NCBI RefSeq assembly: GCF_019649055.1
Contig: NW_026570494.1
Span: 1-64,000, forward strand
From: Paramacrobiotus metropolitanus
Taxonomy: Eukaryota > Tardigrada > Eutardigrada > Parachela > Macrobiotidae
Reading direction: 5' to 3'
DNA: 64,000 nucleotides
In this document: piece after piece, positions 10,540 to 19,700 of the stretch
Layout of the letters: each line of letters starts with the position of its first letter
Position numbering within the stretch: the stretch's first letter is position 1
Program-made: the position numbers and the translations under genes
The notes under the pieces: generated by a model
Seen by the model: the letters and a program-made list of their open reading frames with translations, nothing else
Database searches by the model: none
What the model was told of the DNA's origin: nothing

Positions 10540-11567
10540 GATGATGCCTTTATCCAGGAATCGTGCTCAGGTCCGTAACCTAACCAGCGAACTAGTACTT
10601 TATCACCACGGCGTCTAATGATATGGTCGATGGTATATTCTTTCTGTTCAGGGCGCGATACTTTGGAGAGCTCGTGTTCATAAAAGGTTCCTTGGATAGG
10701 TTGGTCTTGATAGTCCTTTAGTCGGTATACCGGTACGGTATGTGAAATAACTTTAATGATGTAGAACACCTCCTCCTTAAATCGATACGTATAGCCCTTT
10801 TCCACCTTGGTTTTATGCACGGATATCCGGACTGCATCTCCGACCTTGAATCGAGGTGGTCGAACTTCTCTGGTTGGATACAATCTGTTGAATACCGCCA
10901 AAGAATTGTTCTGGGTAACGTCTATTGGTCGCAATCCATGTGCTCGATGTTTAGAGTGGTTATACGAGTACACCAAATCTTGTAGTTTGTCAATGTACCG
11001 TGTCGAAACCCGCGAACGAAACAAGCGAAACATTCGTGTTTTGATGGTACGGATAACGCGTTCGGCCATGGCACATTTGATGTCTTCGTTTTCTGATGTG
11101 AAAAAATGAATCTTTCTCTCTTTCAAGAAGGTCTTGACCGTTGCGTTGACGACTTCAGTGCCTTTATCGTACTGCAGCTTTTCCGGCTCGCCGAGTTCTT
11201 CAAAAGCCTTGGACAAGGCATTTTTGGTTTCGTTGGCCGTTTTGGACTTCATTGGTTGAATGCTCAGCTTTTTAGAGAAGCAATCAATTACAAACAGCAG
11301 GTGTTTGTACCCATCATTTTCTTTGGAATATTTCGATAAATCAGCCAGATCCGCTTGGTACTGCTGACGAAGGTTGGTCACTACGATCCGGTTGCGTGCA
11401 AAGCGACGTCGATTTTCCTTGGTCACAGTGTACGCATCGATCTCTTGCAGAACCTCCTGAGCTTTCCGTCTGTTGGCTCTGGTCTTTAGACTTCTTCGGA
11501 ACCTTTCCACGCCTCCAAGACCGCCGGGATCGCGCGGGTTGAGGTATCGTTTCATTAGTTTCTCCAT
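10512..11567 (-). CDS. Polinton retroviral-type integrase with chromodomain
   Basis: Catalyses insertion of the element into host DNA. The ATG at 11567-11565 (MEKLMKRYLNPRDPGG) is chosen because YL.P..PG.LGGV is the usual start of this family; the open frame extends upstream to about 11630 without an ATG. Of 351 residues, the rve core carries the three acidic residues in QADLADLS, QYDKGTEVVN and CAMAERVIRTIKTRM, followed by YNHSKHRAHGLRPIDV and an SH3-like FKVGDAVRI. The C-terminal chromodomain is seen as IDHIIRRRGDKVLVRWLGYG and ending DSWIKAS. All three catalytic residues are kept and the frame is intact, so this part could still be functional. Confidence 0.92.
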   Translation of the reverse strand: MEKLMKRYLNPRDPGGLGGVERFRRSLKTRANRRKAQEVLQEIDAYTVTKENRRRFARNRIVVTNLRQQYQADLADLSKYSKENDGYKHLLFVIDCFSKKLSIQPMKSKTANETKNALSKAFEELGEPEKLQYDKGTEVVNATVKTFLKERKIHFFTSENEDIKCAMAERVIRTIKTRMFRLFRSRVSTRYIDKLQDLVYSYNHSKHRAHGLRPIDVTQNNSLAVFNRLYPTREVRPPRFKVGDAVRISVHKTKVEKGYTYRFKEEVFYIIKVISHTVPVYRLKDYQDQPIQGTFYEHELSKVSRPEQKEYTIDHIIRRRGDKVLVRWLGYGPEHDSWIKASSCTKEHHST

Positions 11568-11648
11568 CGGCTTTGTTGCAGCAGGTGGAGACACAATTGA
11601 TCTTAAATATACGGCATAACCGTAATACACTGGGAATAAGACCAGCCA

Positions 11649-12473
11649 TTACGTCAGAGTGATCCACTGAATTCTGGTTCGGCCCGCCCCTTTTTGGATG
11701 GTACGCGAGCGCAGTTTTCTAACACTGCCTTCAATCTGGTCCGCCTTTCTTTTTTTCCCACGTAGGAGAGTAGTGACCGGAAACAAAGGTCTACGAGGTC
11801 GCTTGCGCGAAGACCCTTGGTTGTCTATGCCTTCAGTCGGTCGCTTTCGACCCTTCCTCGGTGCGGTCGGGGGAAACAAGGCTATGCGCGCTGCTTTTGT
11901 TGGTCGCGATTCGACACTTTCGTCTTGATGACGCTTGGAACCTTTCTTCGGTAGCGACGCCGGAAACAAAGCAATGCGTGCGGTCTTTGATTTGTTGCTG
12001 TCTTCAGGATCGTCTTCGTGGTCGCGTTTCTGTCCTTTAGAGGGTAAATTCAATGGGAATAAAGGCTGCCGAGGTTGTTTGGTAGGACTTGTTCCTTCTT
12101 CAAGATCCTCTGGCCTGCCCCGTTTTCGAGAGACGGGTAGTTGCGATGATGAAGGAATTGCCGGTAGTTTTCGAGACGCAGTTACTGTATTCCTTTGTTT
12201 CTCTGATGCTATCGGTGGTGGTTGTGCGCTAACATCTGTCGGTAACTCCAACGGATTTTCATCGGGTAAGGCTTTCTGTTTCAAGGCGAGAAACCGTTCA
12301 AGTATGCTGCTCAGCTGACTGGCTTTCTCAAATTCACTTATATCGGTTCGTTCCAGGGTTTTTGCCACTAGCGCATCCAACGTTATGACGCTGTGGGCTT
12401 CCGGTGGCTCCTTGTTGATCTGGAGCTGATCCTTCTCCATTACACGCCGTAGTACTATGAAGTATTCATCCAT
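11649..12473 (-). CDS. Basic protein with four LFP repeats (probable Polinton core or scaffold protein)
   Basis: Open frame of 274 residues from ATG 12473-12471, which overlaps the stop of the preceding gene. The N-terminal 90 residues are mixed and partly helical (MDEYFIVLRRVMEKDQ). From about residue 110 the protein carries four copies of a unit with core R.(P/A)LFP, four or five residues, then KG.KR: QPRQPLFPLNLPSKGQKR, ARIALFPASLPKKGSKR, ARIALFPPTAPRKGRKR and PRRPLFPVTTLLRGKKR. Linkers of 15-25 residues are acidic and Ser-rich. The C terminus is again basic. I do not know the family. Charge, repeats and position between integrase and the small virion-like gene suggest a DNA-condensing or precursor protein, by inference only. 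Confidence 0.6.
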   Translation of the reverse strand: MDEYFIVLRRVMEKDQLQINKEPPEAHSVITLDALVAKTLERTDISEFEKASQLSSILERFLALKQKALPDENPLELPTDVSAQPPPIASEKQRNTVTASRKLPAIPSSSQLPVSRKRGRPEDLEEGTSPTKQPRQPLFPLNLPSKGQKRDHEDDPEDSNKSKTARIALFPASLPKKGSKRHQDESVESRPTKAARIALFPPTAPRKGRKRPTEGIDNQGSSRKRPRRPLFPVTTLLRGKKRKADQIEGSVRKLRSRTIQKGAGRTRIQWITLT

Positions 12474-12792
12474 TACCAATAAGAGAAGTTAAAACTCCAG
12501 CAATGACAGGTAAGATGGCACCGATGAATCCTCCTTGCTGAAATATTCTTCGTTTCTCTTTTAGCGGGTATCGCCGCAGGGCAATCAGCTTTAATGCTTT
12601 CCGATGGCGTTTACATTTTTCTGCTTGTGTGGGTGACAAATTCACGGTATTTTTCACAATGTTGACAGCCACCTCTTCCAATGCTTTCAGTTGAGTCTTG
12701 GTCAGGTAGCTCATCAGTACCTTCCGCTGCCTCGGCTTCAGGTGTTGCAGGGCAATTATAAAGGGAGCTGAAGCTTTCACGCGTTCTGACAT
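12466..12792 (-). CDS. Small basic Polinton protein with C-terminal hydrophobic segment
   Basis: Intact 108-residue frame from ATG 12792-12790. Helical N-terminal part (LKPRQRKVLMSYLTKTQLKA), then NIVKNTVNLSPTQAEKCKRH and a basic stretch, then a QQGGF turn and a hydrophobic end (AILPVIAGVLTSLIGNG). Adintoviruses and Polintons regularly keep a protein with this layout (core N.L.G.V.LT..Q...L, basic run, QKGGF.., hydrophobic tail). The function is not established; a virion or membrane-active role is suggested. It overlaps the ATPase by 16 bases and the LFP-repeat gene by 8 bases, as expected of a compact viral transcript. Confidence 0.65.
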   Translation of the reverse strand: MSERVKASAPFIIALQHLKPRQRKVLMSYLTKTQLKALEEVAVNIVKNTVNLSPTQAEKCKRHRKALKLIALRRYPLKEKRRIFQQGGFIGAILPVIAGVLTSLIGNG

Positions 12793-13598
12793 TTTGGCAG
12801 GCTGTCGGTACGAGTGCGGTCCAGATAGATACGCATCTGCTGATTCGGTAGTACGTGGGAACGAACCCTTAAATAATCGGGACAGTTTGGTCGTAAGCCC
12901 AAGACGAGCGGTTGGTAGGCCTCCGTTGTGATTTTGTTGTAGGCGTCCACTAAATGTTTCAGTCCAGTTTGACGAGCCAGTAATGAAATCTGGTTAATAT
13001 CCCTTACGTTCTTAAATAGTTTCAAGTACTGGGAGTTCAGCGTTATGTCGCGCATAGTTTTTCCATGTTTGCACAAGTTCTGAAGAAGCATGATGACGGA
13101 GATGTTCTTGTGATGTATACCGCGGGTGAAGAGGTCCGAACAGCTAACGTCCTTACACAAATCCGTAGCCAGATCGTCCATGACAACTAACGTCTGGCCA
13201 CCGCCGTCGATGGAGTGTACCACTGAAAAAAGGTCATCCAAACCGTGCAAAAATTCGACCTGTGAGACGTCTTTTCGTAACTCCTCAAAACCTTTTTGCC
13301 ACTGACCATAGCAGTACAATATACGATCAGGTGCCCGATCAAATACTACTGAATTATTTCGTAATAACGTAAAAACAAACTGCGTTTTTCCCGACATTGT
13401 AGGTCCGCAAACACACATACCAAAAGGAGCGCAAAAGCGCGGGTAATCATTTATTATACCGAACATCTTTTTCAATCCAAAATGATTTAATTCTTCCAAC
13501 GAAACTAGCTTAAATAGACTAATTAAGCGAAAAAAAGTTTGATTTTTTCCAAAATCATTTGACGGCAAAGCGGGCATTCTCTCACTCTTCCGGAACAT
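12777..13598 (-). CDS. FtsK/HerA-type DNA packaging ATPase
   Basis: Motor that drives DNA into the capsid in Polintons and related viruses. Walker A is CGPTMSGKTQF and Walker B is TLVVMDDLATD, followed by ISVIMLLQNLC, the usual sensor-containing strand. The open frame has ATG at 13598-13596 (273 residues) and a second ATG at 13466-13464 (MFGIINDYPRF, 229 residues). The second start leaves the Walker A near residue 20 and avoids a 76-base overlap with the RING gene, so it may be the true one; the choice is open. The frame is intact. Confidence 0.88.
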   Translation of the reverse strand: MFRKSERMPALPSNDFGKNQTFFRLISLFKLVSLEELNHFGLKKMFGIINDYPRFCAPFGMCVCGPTMSGKTQFVFTLLRNNSVVFDRAPDRILYCYGQWQKGFEELRKDVSQVEFLHGLDDLFSVVHSIDGGGQTLVVMDDLATDLCKDVSCSDLFTRGIHHKNISVIMLLQNLCKHGKTMRDITLNSQYLKLFKNVRDINQISLLARQTGLKHLVDAYNKITTEAYQPLVLGLRPNCPDYLRVRSHVLPNQQMRIYLDRTRTDSLPKCQNA

Positions 13599-14399
13599 TC
13601 AGCGCAACAAATCGCATGCCCACATGGTGAAAAACAAATTGATACGTTTTTATTAAGACACACACTGCATTCTTTTTCCAGCTGACAGTTTTCATCCAGT
13701 CGTGCTTCGTTGATTCGGGCTCTGATGGTGTTCGCCGCTTTCACGAGGTCCTTGATGCGAAAAAAACGACGGTATCGTTGAACGGCCTTTATCAGATACG
13801 TGTAGTGCACACCCTGTTCCATTGCAAACGCCACCAGAAAATCCATTCGGTTCTTTCGCAAACTGCCAGCCCACTTCAGTTTGTCCATATCGTGAAACCG
13901 TCGAACTTCTTGAACAAAACGCAAGCCTTTCTTCTCGAGTAAATATATGCAGCGAGGTTCGTACTTGGCGTGCTCGATCCACGGGTCATCATCACGTGTC
14001 CACTGTGCCAGTTTGGGGCCACAGCAAAAACACTGGACCTGGTCCCACATTCCCTCCATGAAAAAGAACCCGGCATTGGCCATATCCATGGGGCGTTGGC
14101 TGATAACTTGCCCCGGCCACTTTGCATACGTGGCGAAACGGTCGCGATACTCCTTTATGGCGGGAACGTACACCTCATCATCCGCCACCATAGCCGCGTG
14201 CACATTCGGGACTGATTCGCCGGTGCTCGAACTTGGGCTGGTCCCCGATCATCCAATTGAAATGGACCATACCGCATAGCACACACTTCACTTCGTCTCC
14301 TTCGTGAGTGTATATGAATCCGGCTTCCGCAAGAGACTGTGGTGAAATGTACGACAATGGCCAGGTGTCAAATGTCCGTAGCCGATCCTCCAAACTCAT
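13523..14399 (-). pseudogene. Inhibitor of apoptosis: BIR-BIR-RING, one frame break between the BIRs
   Basis: Candidate anti-apoptotic E3 ligase carried by the element. ATG at 14399-14397 starts MSLEDRLRTFDTWPL; the first BIR has CVLCGMVHFNW and EH.......C. Near 14,205 coding sense moves by one base (opposite direction to most breaks here) into the frame holding the second BIR (YRDRFATYAKWP, CFCCGPKLAQWTRDDDPW, IEHAKYEPRC). A linker leads to a C-terminal C3HC4 RING (CSVCLNK, CGHAICCAEC, CPLC), with stop at 13523-13525. An internal ATG at about 14,191 could also start a BIR2-RING protein alone. The two-BIR plus RING order is that of insect and baculovirus IAPs; BIR acquisition by DNA viruses is well known. 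All zinc ligands visible are kept. Confidence 0.85.
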
Positions 14400-14472
14400 C
14401 TGTCGCTCGGCAGCCTGTGCATACAAGTCTATTTAAGGACCACGTTCAAACTCGTACTTTATCGGCTTTACC

Positions 14473-14658
14473 ATGGCTAACTTACAGCATATGATGTGCT
14501 TAGGACGAAACGTCGAGCAAAAATGCGAAAAAGTTCTTTTAGTTATTTTGTACGTCGTCTTTTTTATTGTTTTTGCTACGTTTGTTGTTACGGAAGGAAT
14601 TGGAAAAATTCTTCAGACTGATCACTGGAATAAAACGCTACGAAATGACACATCTTGA
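14473..14658 (+). CDS. Small single-pass membrane protein, unrecognised
   Basis: 61-residue frame with ATG in a good context (ACCATGGC) at 14473, 40 bases after a TATTTAA box near 14430. A strongly hydrophobic segment at about residues 21-41 (VLLVILYVVFFIVFATFVV) is flanked by charged ends, so one transmembrane helix is likely. It is divergent from the IAP gene and read in the same direction as ANP32-like. No family was recognised. Short viral membrane proteins of this kind are common, but it could be a chance frame. Confidence 0.4.
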   Translation: MANLQHMMCLGRNVEQKCEKVLLVILYVVFFIVFATFVVTEGIGKILQTDHWNKTLRNDTS

Positions 14659-14823
14659 CTTACCGACGTGACGGCGGAACAGAAGCAGGTAGGATGACAA
14701 TCACGTACAGTCATGTTGAAACGTGCACAGTAATTCATTAAAAGTTTTGAAAAAACATTGCGCTACTGATATTTTTACCGATTTTTCACCTGCTTTATAT
14801 ACAATTTTTGTGTAATGGAAACC

Positions 14824-14972
14824 GGTGATCCCTGCTCGGGATCACTGAATTCAATTACAACTACTCGTACGTATGATCACTGAAAACCGTGATCCCTATT
14901 GTAACTAAGGACTTGTACGATCACTGAAACCAATTACATTTCCGGAATTCAGTGATCCCGTCGGTATATAAA
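14824..14972 (+). promoter_or_regulatory. ANP32-like gene promoter: GATCACTGA / GTGATCC array plus TATA
   Basis: GGTGATCCC at 14824, GGATCACTGAATTC at 14839, GATCACTGAAA at 14875, CGTGATCCC at 14888, GATCACTGAAAC at 14919 and CAGTGATCCC near 14950 precede TATATAAA at 14965-14972. The ATG context of the ANP32-like gene (GACCATGGC at 15084) lies about 115 bases further on. The elements are the same as those before polB and the gene at 6308. Confidence 0.65.
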
Positions 14973-15083
14973 CTGATGTTCGCATGGCATTTGTTTTCAG
15001 TGTAGCGAAAAACAACTTTGCAACAATAAAAATTGCTACTGTTTGTCTAGTGTTCTTAGTGCTTTCTTATCTCATAAGCGACC

Positions 15084-15734
15084 ATGGCTGCAGGATCGAG
15101 CGCTGGAAGTGGCTTACCGGAATCTGTTCCGCAAGTTAAGTCCACAGACACCACAGATGATCTTCGACGGGAAGCAGGTTCCACCAGCCATTCTTCCGGA
15201 GTTCGCAAAGTTCCAGGGGTTGGAAAAGTTGAGTCTTATCGACTGCGGCCTACGATCACTGGAAGGACTGCCACGGCCTCCCAACTTGCGTGTGCTAATG
15301 TTAGGCGACAATCACCTCGACGACCTCAGCCCGCTACCCACCTGCTTCCCCAACCTGGAAAAGCTATCGATTGTCGGGAACAAGATTGGGTTTCGTAACG
15401 AAATGGAGCCCCTGACTCGTCTTACCAAGCTGCGGGCTTTGGATGTTGAAGGCAACGAGATCTGCGAGATTCGCGGACATGACCGATGGATGGCGGACAC
15501 GTTTCCCCGTGTCAAGCGCTTCATGATTACCGCGTATGACGTGGACAGTGACGAGGAAGACGACGACGATATTTCATTGTTTCTTAGCGGTAAATAAAAT
15601 TTATTATTACTGTATCAACTATTACTTGATAGTAAATGTTTCCAGATGAAAGTATGGACGCCGATGACGAGGAGGAAGACAATGTCTCTGATGGACCCGG
15701 AGAATCAGTCCCGGAGGTCATTCAGATCGACTAG
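15084..15734 (+). CDS. ANP32-like leucine-rich repeat protein with acidic tail, in the Polinton
   Basis: The product resembles the ANP32 (acidic nuclear phosphoprotein 32) family: short LRRs of the form LEKLSLIDCGLRSLEGLP, LRVLMLGDNHLDDLSPL, LEKLSIVGNKI and LRALDVEGNEI, an LRR cap around RVKRFMITAYDVDSDEE, then an acidic tail (DEEDDDD, later DADDEEEDN) ending VIQID. One intron, 15590-15645 (56 bases, GT-AG), joins the tail in frame to the stop at 15732-15734. The LRR frame has no ATG of its own; the best ATG (15084, strong context) is one frame off, so a one-base change lies within the first 20 or so codons, or an upstream exon supplies the start. Shared promoter elements with polB point to element cargo. 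ANP32 proteins act in histone chaperoning, phosphatase inhibition and viral polymerase support in animals; any such role here is inference. Confidence 0.72.
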
Positions 15735-16372
15735 GATCTTCTGTAAGGTATCGACCATTCTTTTTTTATATTTGTTTTTTTAGCTGATTTTATTGTTCTT
15801 TGATTCGAGGTACAGGTTGGAAACGGAATGCGGAGGCGAAATCTTAGATATGTTGTGATTTACTTTGAAAAGGTCACCATTTTTTGTGTTAATGCCTGTG
15901 TTATCTAACAGCTCATTATTTTTACCGACAACAATTAAACGCAGGAATAACCAAATCATCTTGCGTATGCACGTTAGCCCCGTAAAGTCAATCACACTAA
16001 TATATTAACAACAAAATAGAATCACGGTTAAAACTGAACTGCTTTTCAATGCACTATATGCCACTATTTTTCCGGCAGTCTTTGCTTCCTGATTTTTTTA
16101 GTTTTTTTAGTCTGTTCGTTTTTAGTAGCGAGTAGCGGTCAGATTTAAAAGTGGTGCAAGTTCGTTTAGCGGTTACACCAAGTACTAGATTGTACTAAAC
16201 ACTACAAACTGTGAGAAAAACATAATTGACAGTAAACAGCTAACCGTTGCTACGAGACTTTAAATGTAAAGCACACCCAACGTGGAACTTCGTCTTGAAA
16301 ATTTGACTAAAAAACGCAAACTTTTCAATAATTAACCTTTAAAGTTTCTTTTGAGTTTTTCGTGAACTCACC
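15735..16372. other. Spacer right of ANP32-like gene; possible element end not found
   Basis: About 640 bases of AT-rich sequence with no supported gene. The open frame on the minus strand (15780-15995) has no recognisable features. The right terminus of the Polinton should be near here if 16,373 is outside it, but no inverted repeat with the left end of the window, or terminal AG..CT with a 6-base duplication, was found by eye. Confidence 0.4.
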
Positions 16373-16906
16373 ATGGCACCAAATCATAGCTGCTTGATGA
16401 ACTCGTCAAGTAACTTGTGCTCTAAAACATTCAGCAATAAGTTAGAAGCATGGGAACATCTTTTCGCCAAAGATCCCACTACAGTCTGCCCAAATGTACT
16501 TGCTGCAGTAGAAAGGGCATTATCCGCAGGAACCGCGACCGCTGCAGAAGTTGCAGATAACAGAGACCATTGCGTCCTGTTGACTGAATCTTTCAAACCT
16601 GTCCTCCCTCTATATTCATCCCATATAAATGAGGTGTTGCGCAGCCTTATCAACGGAACGCACGCGCAAAAAGAGGTCGTATTTTTTGATGTACACGGTA
16701 TTCAATATTTGAGATCTTACAAGGCACTACGACGGCTTGGTGATGTAACTGGTCAGCCGAAATTGGGGAACGCTGAGGCCTTCAAGAGGATTATTGAAGC
16801 AAAGCTCGTTGTAATACCTTTCTGTCACGACGTCCATGTAAAGCATATGACTTTAGTCGTCGTATCGGGAGGCGGTAAGTTCAAAAACGTAAAGGTCGTT
16901 TCCTAA
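16373..16906 (+). CDS. Orphan protein, unrecognised
   Basis: 177-residue open frame with ATG in strong context (TCACCATGGC). The start is Ser/Asn/Cys-rich (MAPNHSCLMNSSSN), the middle has Ala-rich helix text (VLAAVERALSAGTATAAEV), and the end is beta-like (VVFFDVHGIQYLRSY, MTLVVVSGGGKFKNVKVVS). The family is not recognised. The ATG context matches the Polinton gene at 6308, but no GATCACTGA element lies upstream, so it may be the last gene of the element, the gag N-terminal region of the following retroelement, or an independent ORF. Confidence 0.5.
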   Translation: MAPNHSCLMNSSSNLCSKTFSNKLEAWEHLFAKDPTTVCPNVLAAVERALSAGTATAAEVADNRDHCVLLTESFKPVLPLYSSHINEVLRSLINGTHAQKEVVFFDVHGIQYLRSYKALRRLGDVTGQPKLGNAEAFKRIIEAKLVVIPFCHDVHVKHMTLVVVSGGGKFKNVKVVS

Positions 16907-17450
16907 AATGACTTTCATTACTGGAACAGTTGTGTACCACCAACGACTGGTGCAAGTTTGTCGATTGTTTGGAAAGCCTAGCAGGGATACGTTTCTGCAA
17001 CAATTCGGAATCTGTCCATTCGTTATATAGTTTCTGGTACGATAATGAATCCATACTACTGAATTCTGTGACTACATACGGGACTTCGTCAACGGCAAAC
17101 AAATGTACGAGGTACGGGGACTATATCTGTGTTTGTACACCTGCACCGGCACCGACTCTCCCACAAGCGATACCACAGCAGACCGCCTATCAGCCGCATA
17201 TCAGAGTTTGGTATACCGCATATGATGCCGGTATACCAAACTCTGACGGCAAAATACGGACAACTAGGTCCTGCAGTACGCCACCGATGCAACAAGCACC
17301 TGTCCAGCAACCGACCTGGGCCGGAACGGTAGCAATGAATCTGAACCCTCCAGCACCTGGAACTGGAGTCCCACTTAACAACTACGGAGGCGCAGGTTAT
17401 AGCTCGGGAGGCAACCACAACAACACAAATTGTGGTTGAAACCAGAACTC
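16907..17450 (+). pseudogene. LTR-retrotransposon gag C-terminal-like fragment
   Basis: Decayed coding text rich in Pro, Gln, Gly and Asn (PTWAGTVAMNLNPPAPG, YSSGGNHNNTNCG). The same arrangement (VTWAGVAAMQLNSPQ followed by Gly-rich text) occurs on the minus strand near 29,540-29,610, so both are copies of one gag type. Two stops and frame changes upstream show it is broken. It also contains a 16-base-arm palindrome at 17202-17245. Confidence 0.5.
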
Positions 17451-17612
17451 CAACCAGGGATAGCCCGCATGCGGCCAGAATCCTGCACAAGTAAATGGCG
17501 GCGGAGGCGTTAAAGTAAATCCGCTGGGTAAGGTCTTTCTCTCCCGGTACCAGCTGATGAATTTTGTTCTGTCGTCGTAAGGATCTACGTAGTCCTCACT
17601 TAAACGATACTT

Positions 17613-19700
17613 TCACGCGTAGCGTTCGTGGGTGTAAAGCAGGTCGCGCATCCATACGGCGAGGATGATGCTCCAAATCGGTGTGCCAAGTTGGGCTACA
17701 ATGGTTTCCAACGCCGCTGGTATCTGCTGATTCCGGCAAAGTCCGTACAGGGTGTAATGGCAGAAGTGATTGCCGAGTCTCGTTGCAAAGATGTATCGCA
17801 CAAACGCAGCGGTTCCGTCCGGAGCGAGATCGATCTCCCTTTCTGGGAGATATTGGAGTAAATCCAATGCTGCGCGAGCTGCGATGATGACAATGGCCGG
17901 GTGGGTATCAGTGATGATGAACTGAGCCATACTTTCCATCTCGTCATGCGGGTATTCGCGAGCGCCAAGTTGATTTGCAAGCGTCCAGCCCGGGCTGTAC
18001 AAAGGTATGCTCAGCAAGGCCGAGTCGATCATCGACGGTAATGCGTTTGCTCGGTTTTATGGGTGTTCCACGTTGTGGTCGGTGTGGGCATTCATATTGA
18101 AGTCCGCCTGCCACTGGTGTCGTTCCAGCAGCGTCTGATATTCGGATCGGATGAGGAACTGTCGTAGATTCTTTACCATCCGCCAAACTTGTGAGCGATG
18201 TCGTTCCTCATATTCCATTGTGTTCATGATATAATTCGTCCGTTCGGTCGTATGTTACATGACGACCCCTATTCCCTGTTGTCGGGCAAGATTGTAACAA
18301 GGAGCTTGTCGAAGGGGCACTTCGACCGCTGGCAGTTGGGCCAGCTGGTCGCACGCTTCAACATCCCTTTGCTCCTGTTGGGCTTCTGGTTGAGCGTCCG
18401 CTCCAGCCGCTGGTTCTGCTATGTGGGCGAAGTTCCATGCAGCCGATGACGGTTCGATGACTCCGTGGTCGAGCATCTCCTGCACGTGTTTTTGGATGAA
18501 TTCCCGTCCTTTCCAGCTTGTTCTGGTGGGGTTCATCTTAGTGGGTGATGCTTTTTGGACGTCGATGGTCTGTGTTGCCATTTTGACGTCTCCATACGGT
18601 TTGTTCCAGGTCGGAAATACCGTCCGGTAATCCCATGCAGCTAACTTCAGTATGGTCAGTTGCTTGTCGGTCAAATTTTTACCGAAATTCATGGAGTCGA
18701 TGATTCTTCGTCGCTCCTTTGGGATTCCGCGTCGTCCTCCTCTACTTCAGTTGTGCTAGTCTCTCCTTCTTCCATTTTCTGGTCGTCCGTCATCATACTG
18801 AGCGGTTCAACTCGACCCATTAGTGCACCTCTTGGTGAGTGACCGCTTGGTGAGTGTGATTCGCTACCATGACGGTGAATCGTTTCCCGTCATGCTTGGT
18901 TGCACCACCCATCGTCTCGACTCCGTATCGTTTGGAGTCGGATTCACCCAAGTACATGAGTTTCTGGTCGGTGGATACTGCTACGTCCATGACGACGTGT
19001 ACTTCGGCTATCGCTCAAGGTATTTGTTGACTTTCCGTTGAGCACTGACTCCTGTCGTCTTGAAAATCTCGAATTTCGGAGTTGGTCTTGGCTCATGTTT
19101 GGGCGACCATGTTTTGGCTATTCCAAGTGGGAATTTCCAAATTACATGTTCATTCTCGATATCCGGTTCGTACACATCGCTGTATTCCATATGGCCAAGT
19201 CGTACGCCTGTCTTAAGTATCTTCGGTTGTTGAGTTGTATTCTGGATGTTTATGAAGGCCGTGTCTATCTAAGGTTGGATTTCGATCTTGCCTTCGATCT
19301 TGCCTTCGAGCCGAAAACGTCGGGTTTTCCGCCGTAAGGTAACGAAGTGAATTCGTCTCCTTGGGTCCATTGGTTTGGCCATCCATAACTTGTAGAGCAC
19401 GTCGACTATGGTGGGAGTGATACTCGTTTGCTGTTAAAGACCGTTTGTCGGTCCAACGCCTTGAAGTCGAATCCATCCACTTCAGATGATATACCTCTGG
19501 GCTCTTGTTGTCCAGGTTTGACTCCTCGACCGTCTTGATTCGCGCCATCCGATCCTTATGTAAATTTAGTTGCATCGACTTGTGTTGTTCGGTCAAGTTA
19601 ACCGAGGTCGGTTGTTCAGTTGACAACTGCTGAACGACTATCGTTGGAGGTCGGAGGTCATCTTCCTCGGGGTGCGCTCCTCGAAATTTCCATAAAATTT
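17613..19700 (-). pseudogene. Ty3/Gypsy-type pol remnant (protease-RT region)
   Basis: Read on the minus strand, 18692-18255 shows LTDKQLTILKLAAWDYRTVF, then IQKHVQEMLDHGVIEPSSAAW, the conserved entry to Gypsy-type reverse transcriptases. After several frame breaks, 18032-17613 has DLAPDGTAAFVRYIFATRLG, a YGLCRNQQIPAALE motif and VWMRDLLYTHERY. This aligns by position with the TAF, GLCNAP and YMDDLLV motifs, with WMRD in place of YxDD. Upstream, 18,800-19,620 looks like the protease and linker region but is too decayed to place an active site. The pol remnant is opposite in direction to the gag-like piece at 16907-17450 and the LTR at 21,050-22,373, so this block has been rearranged. Confidence 0.65.

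Noticed and set aside
1-16372. Polinton terminal inverted repeats
   Set aside because: I compared the first 300 bases with 15,700-16,370 on the complement and saw no convincing match; the ends may lie outside the window or be lost.
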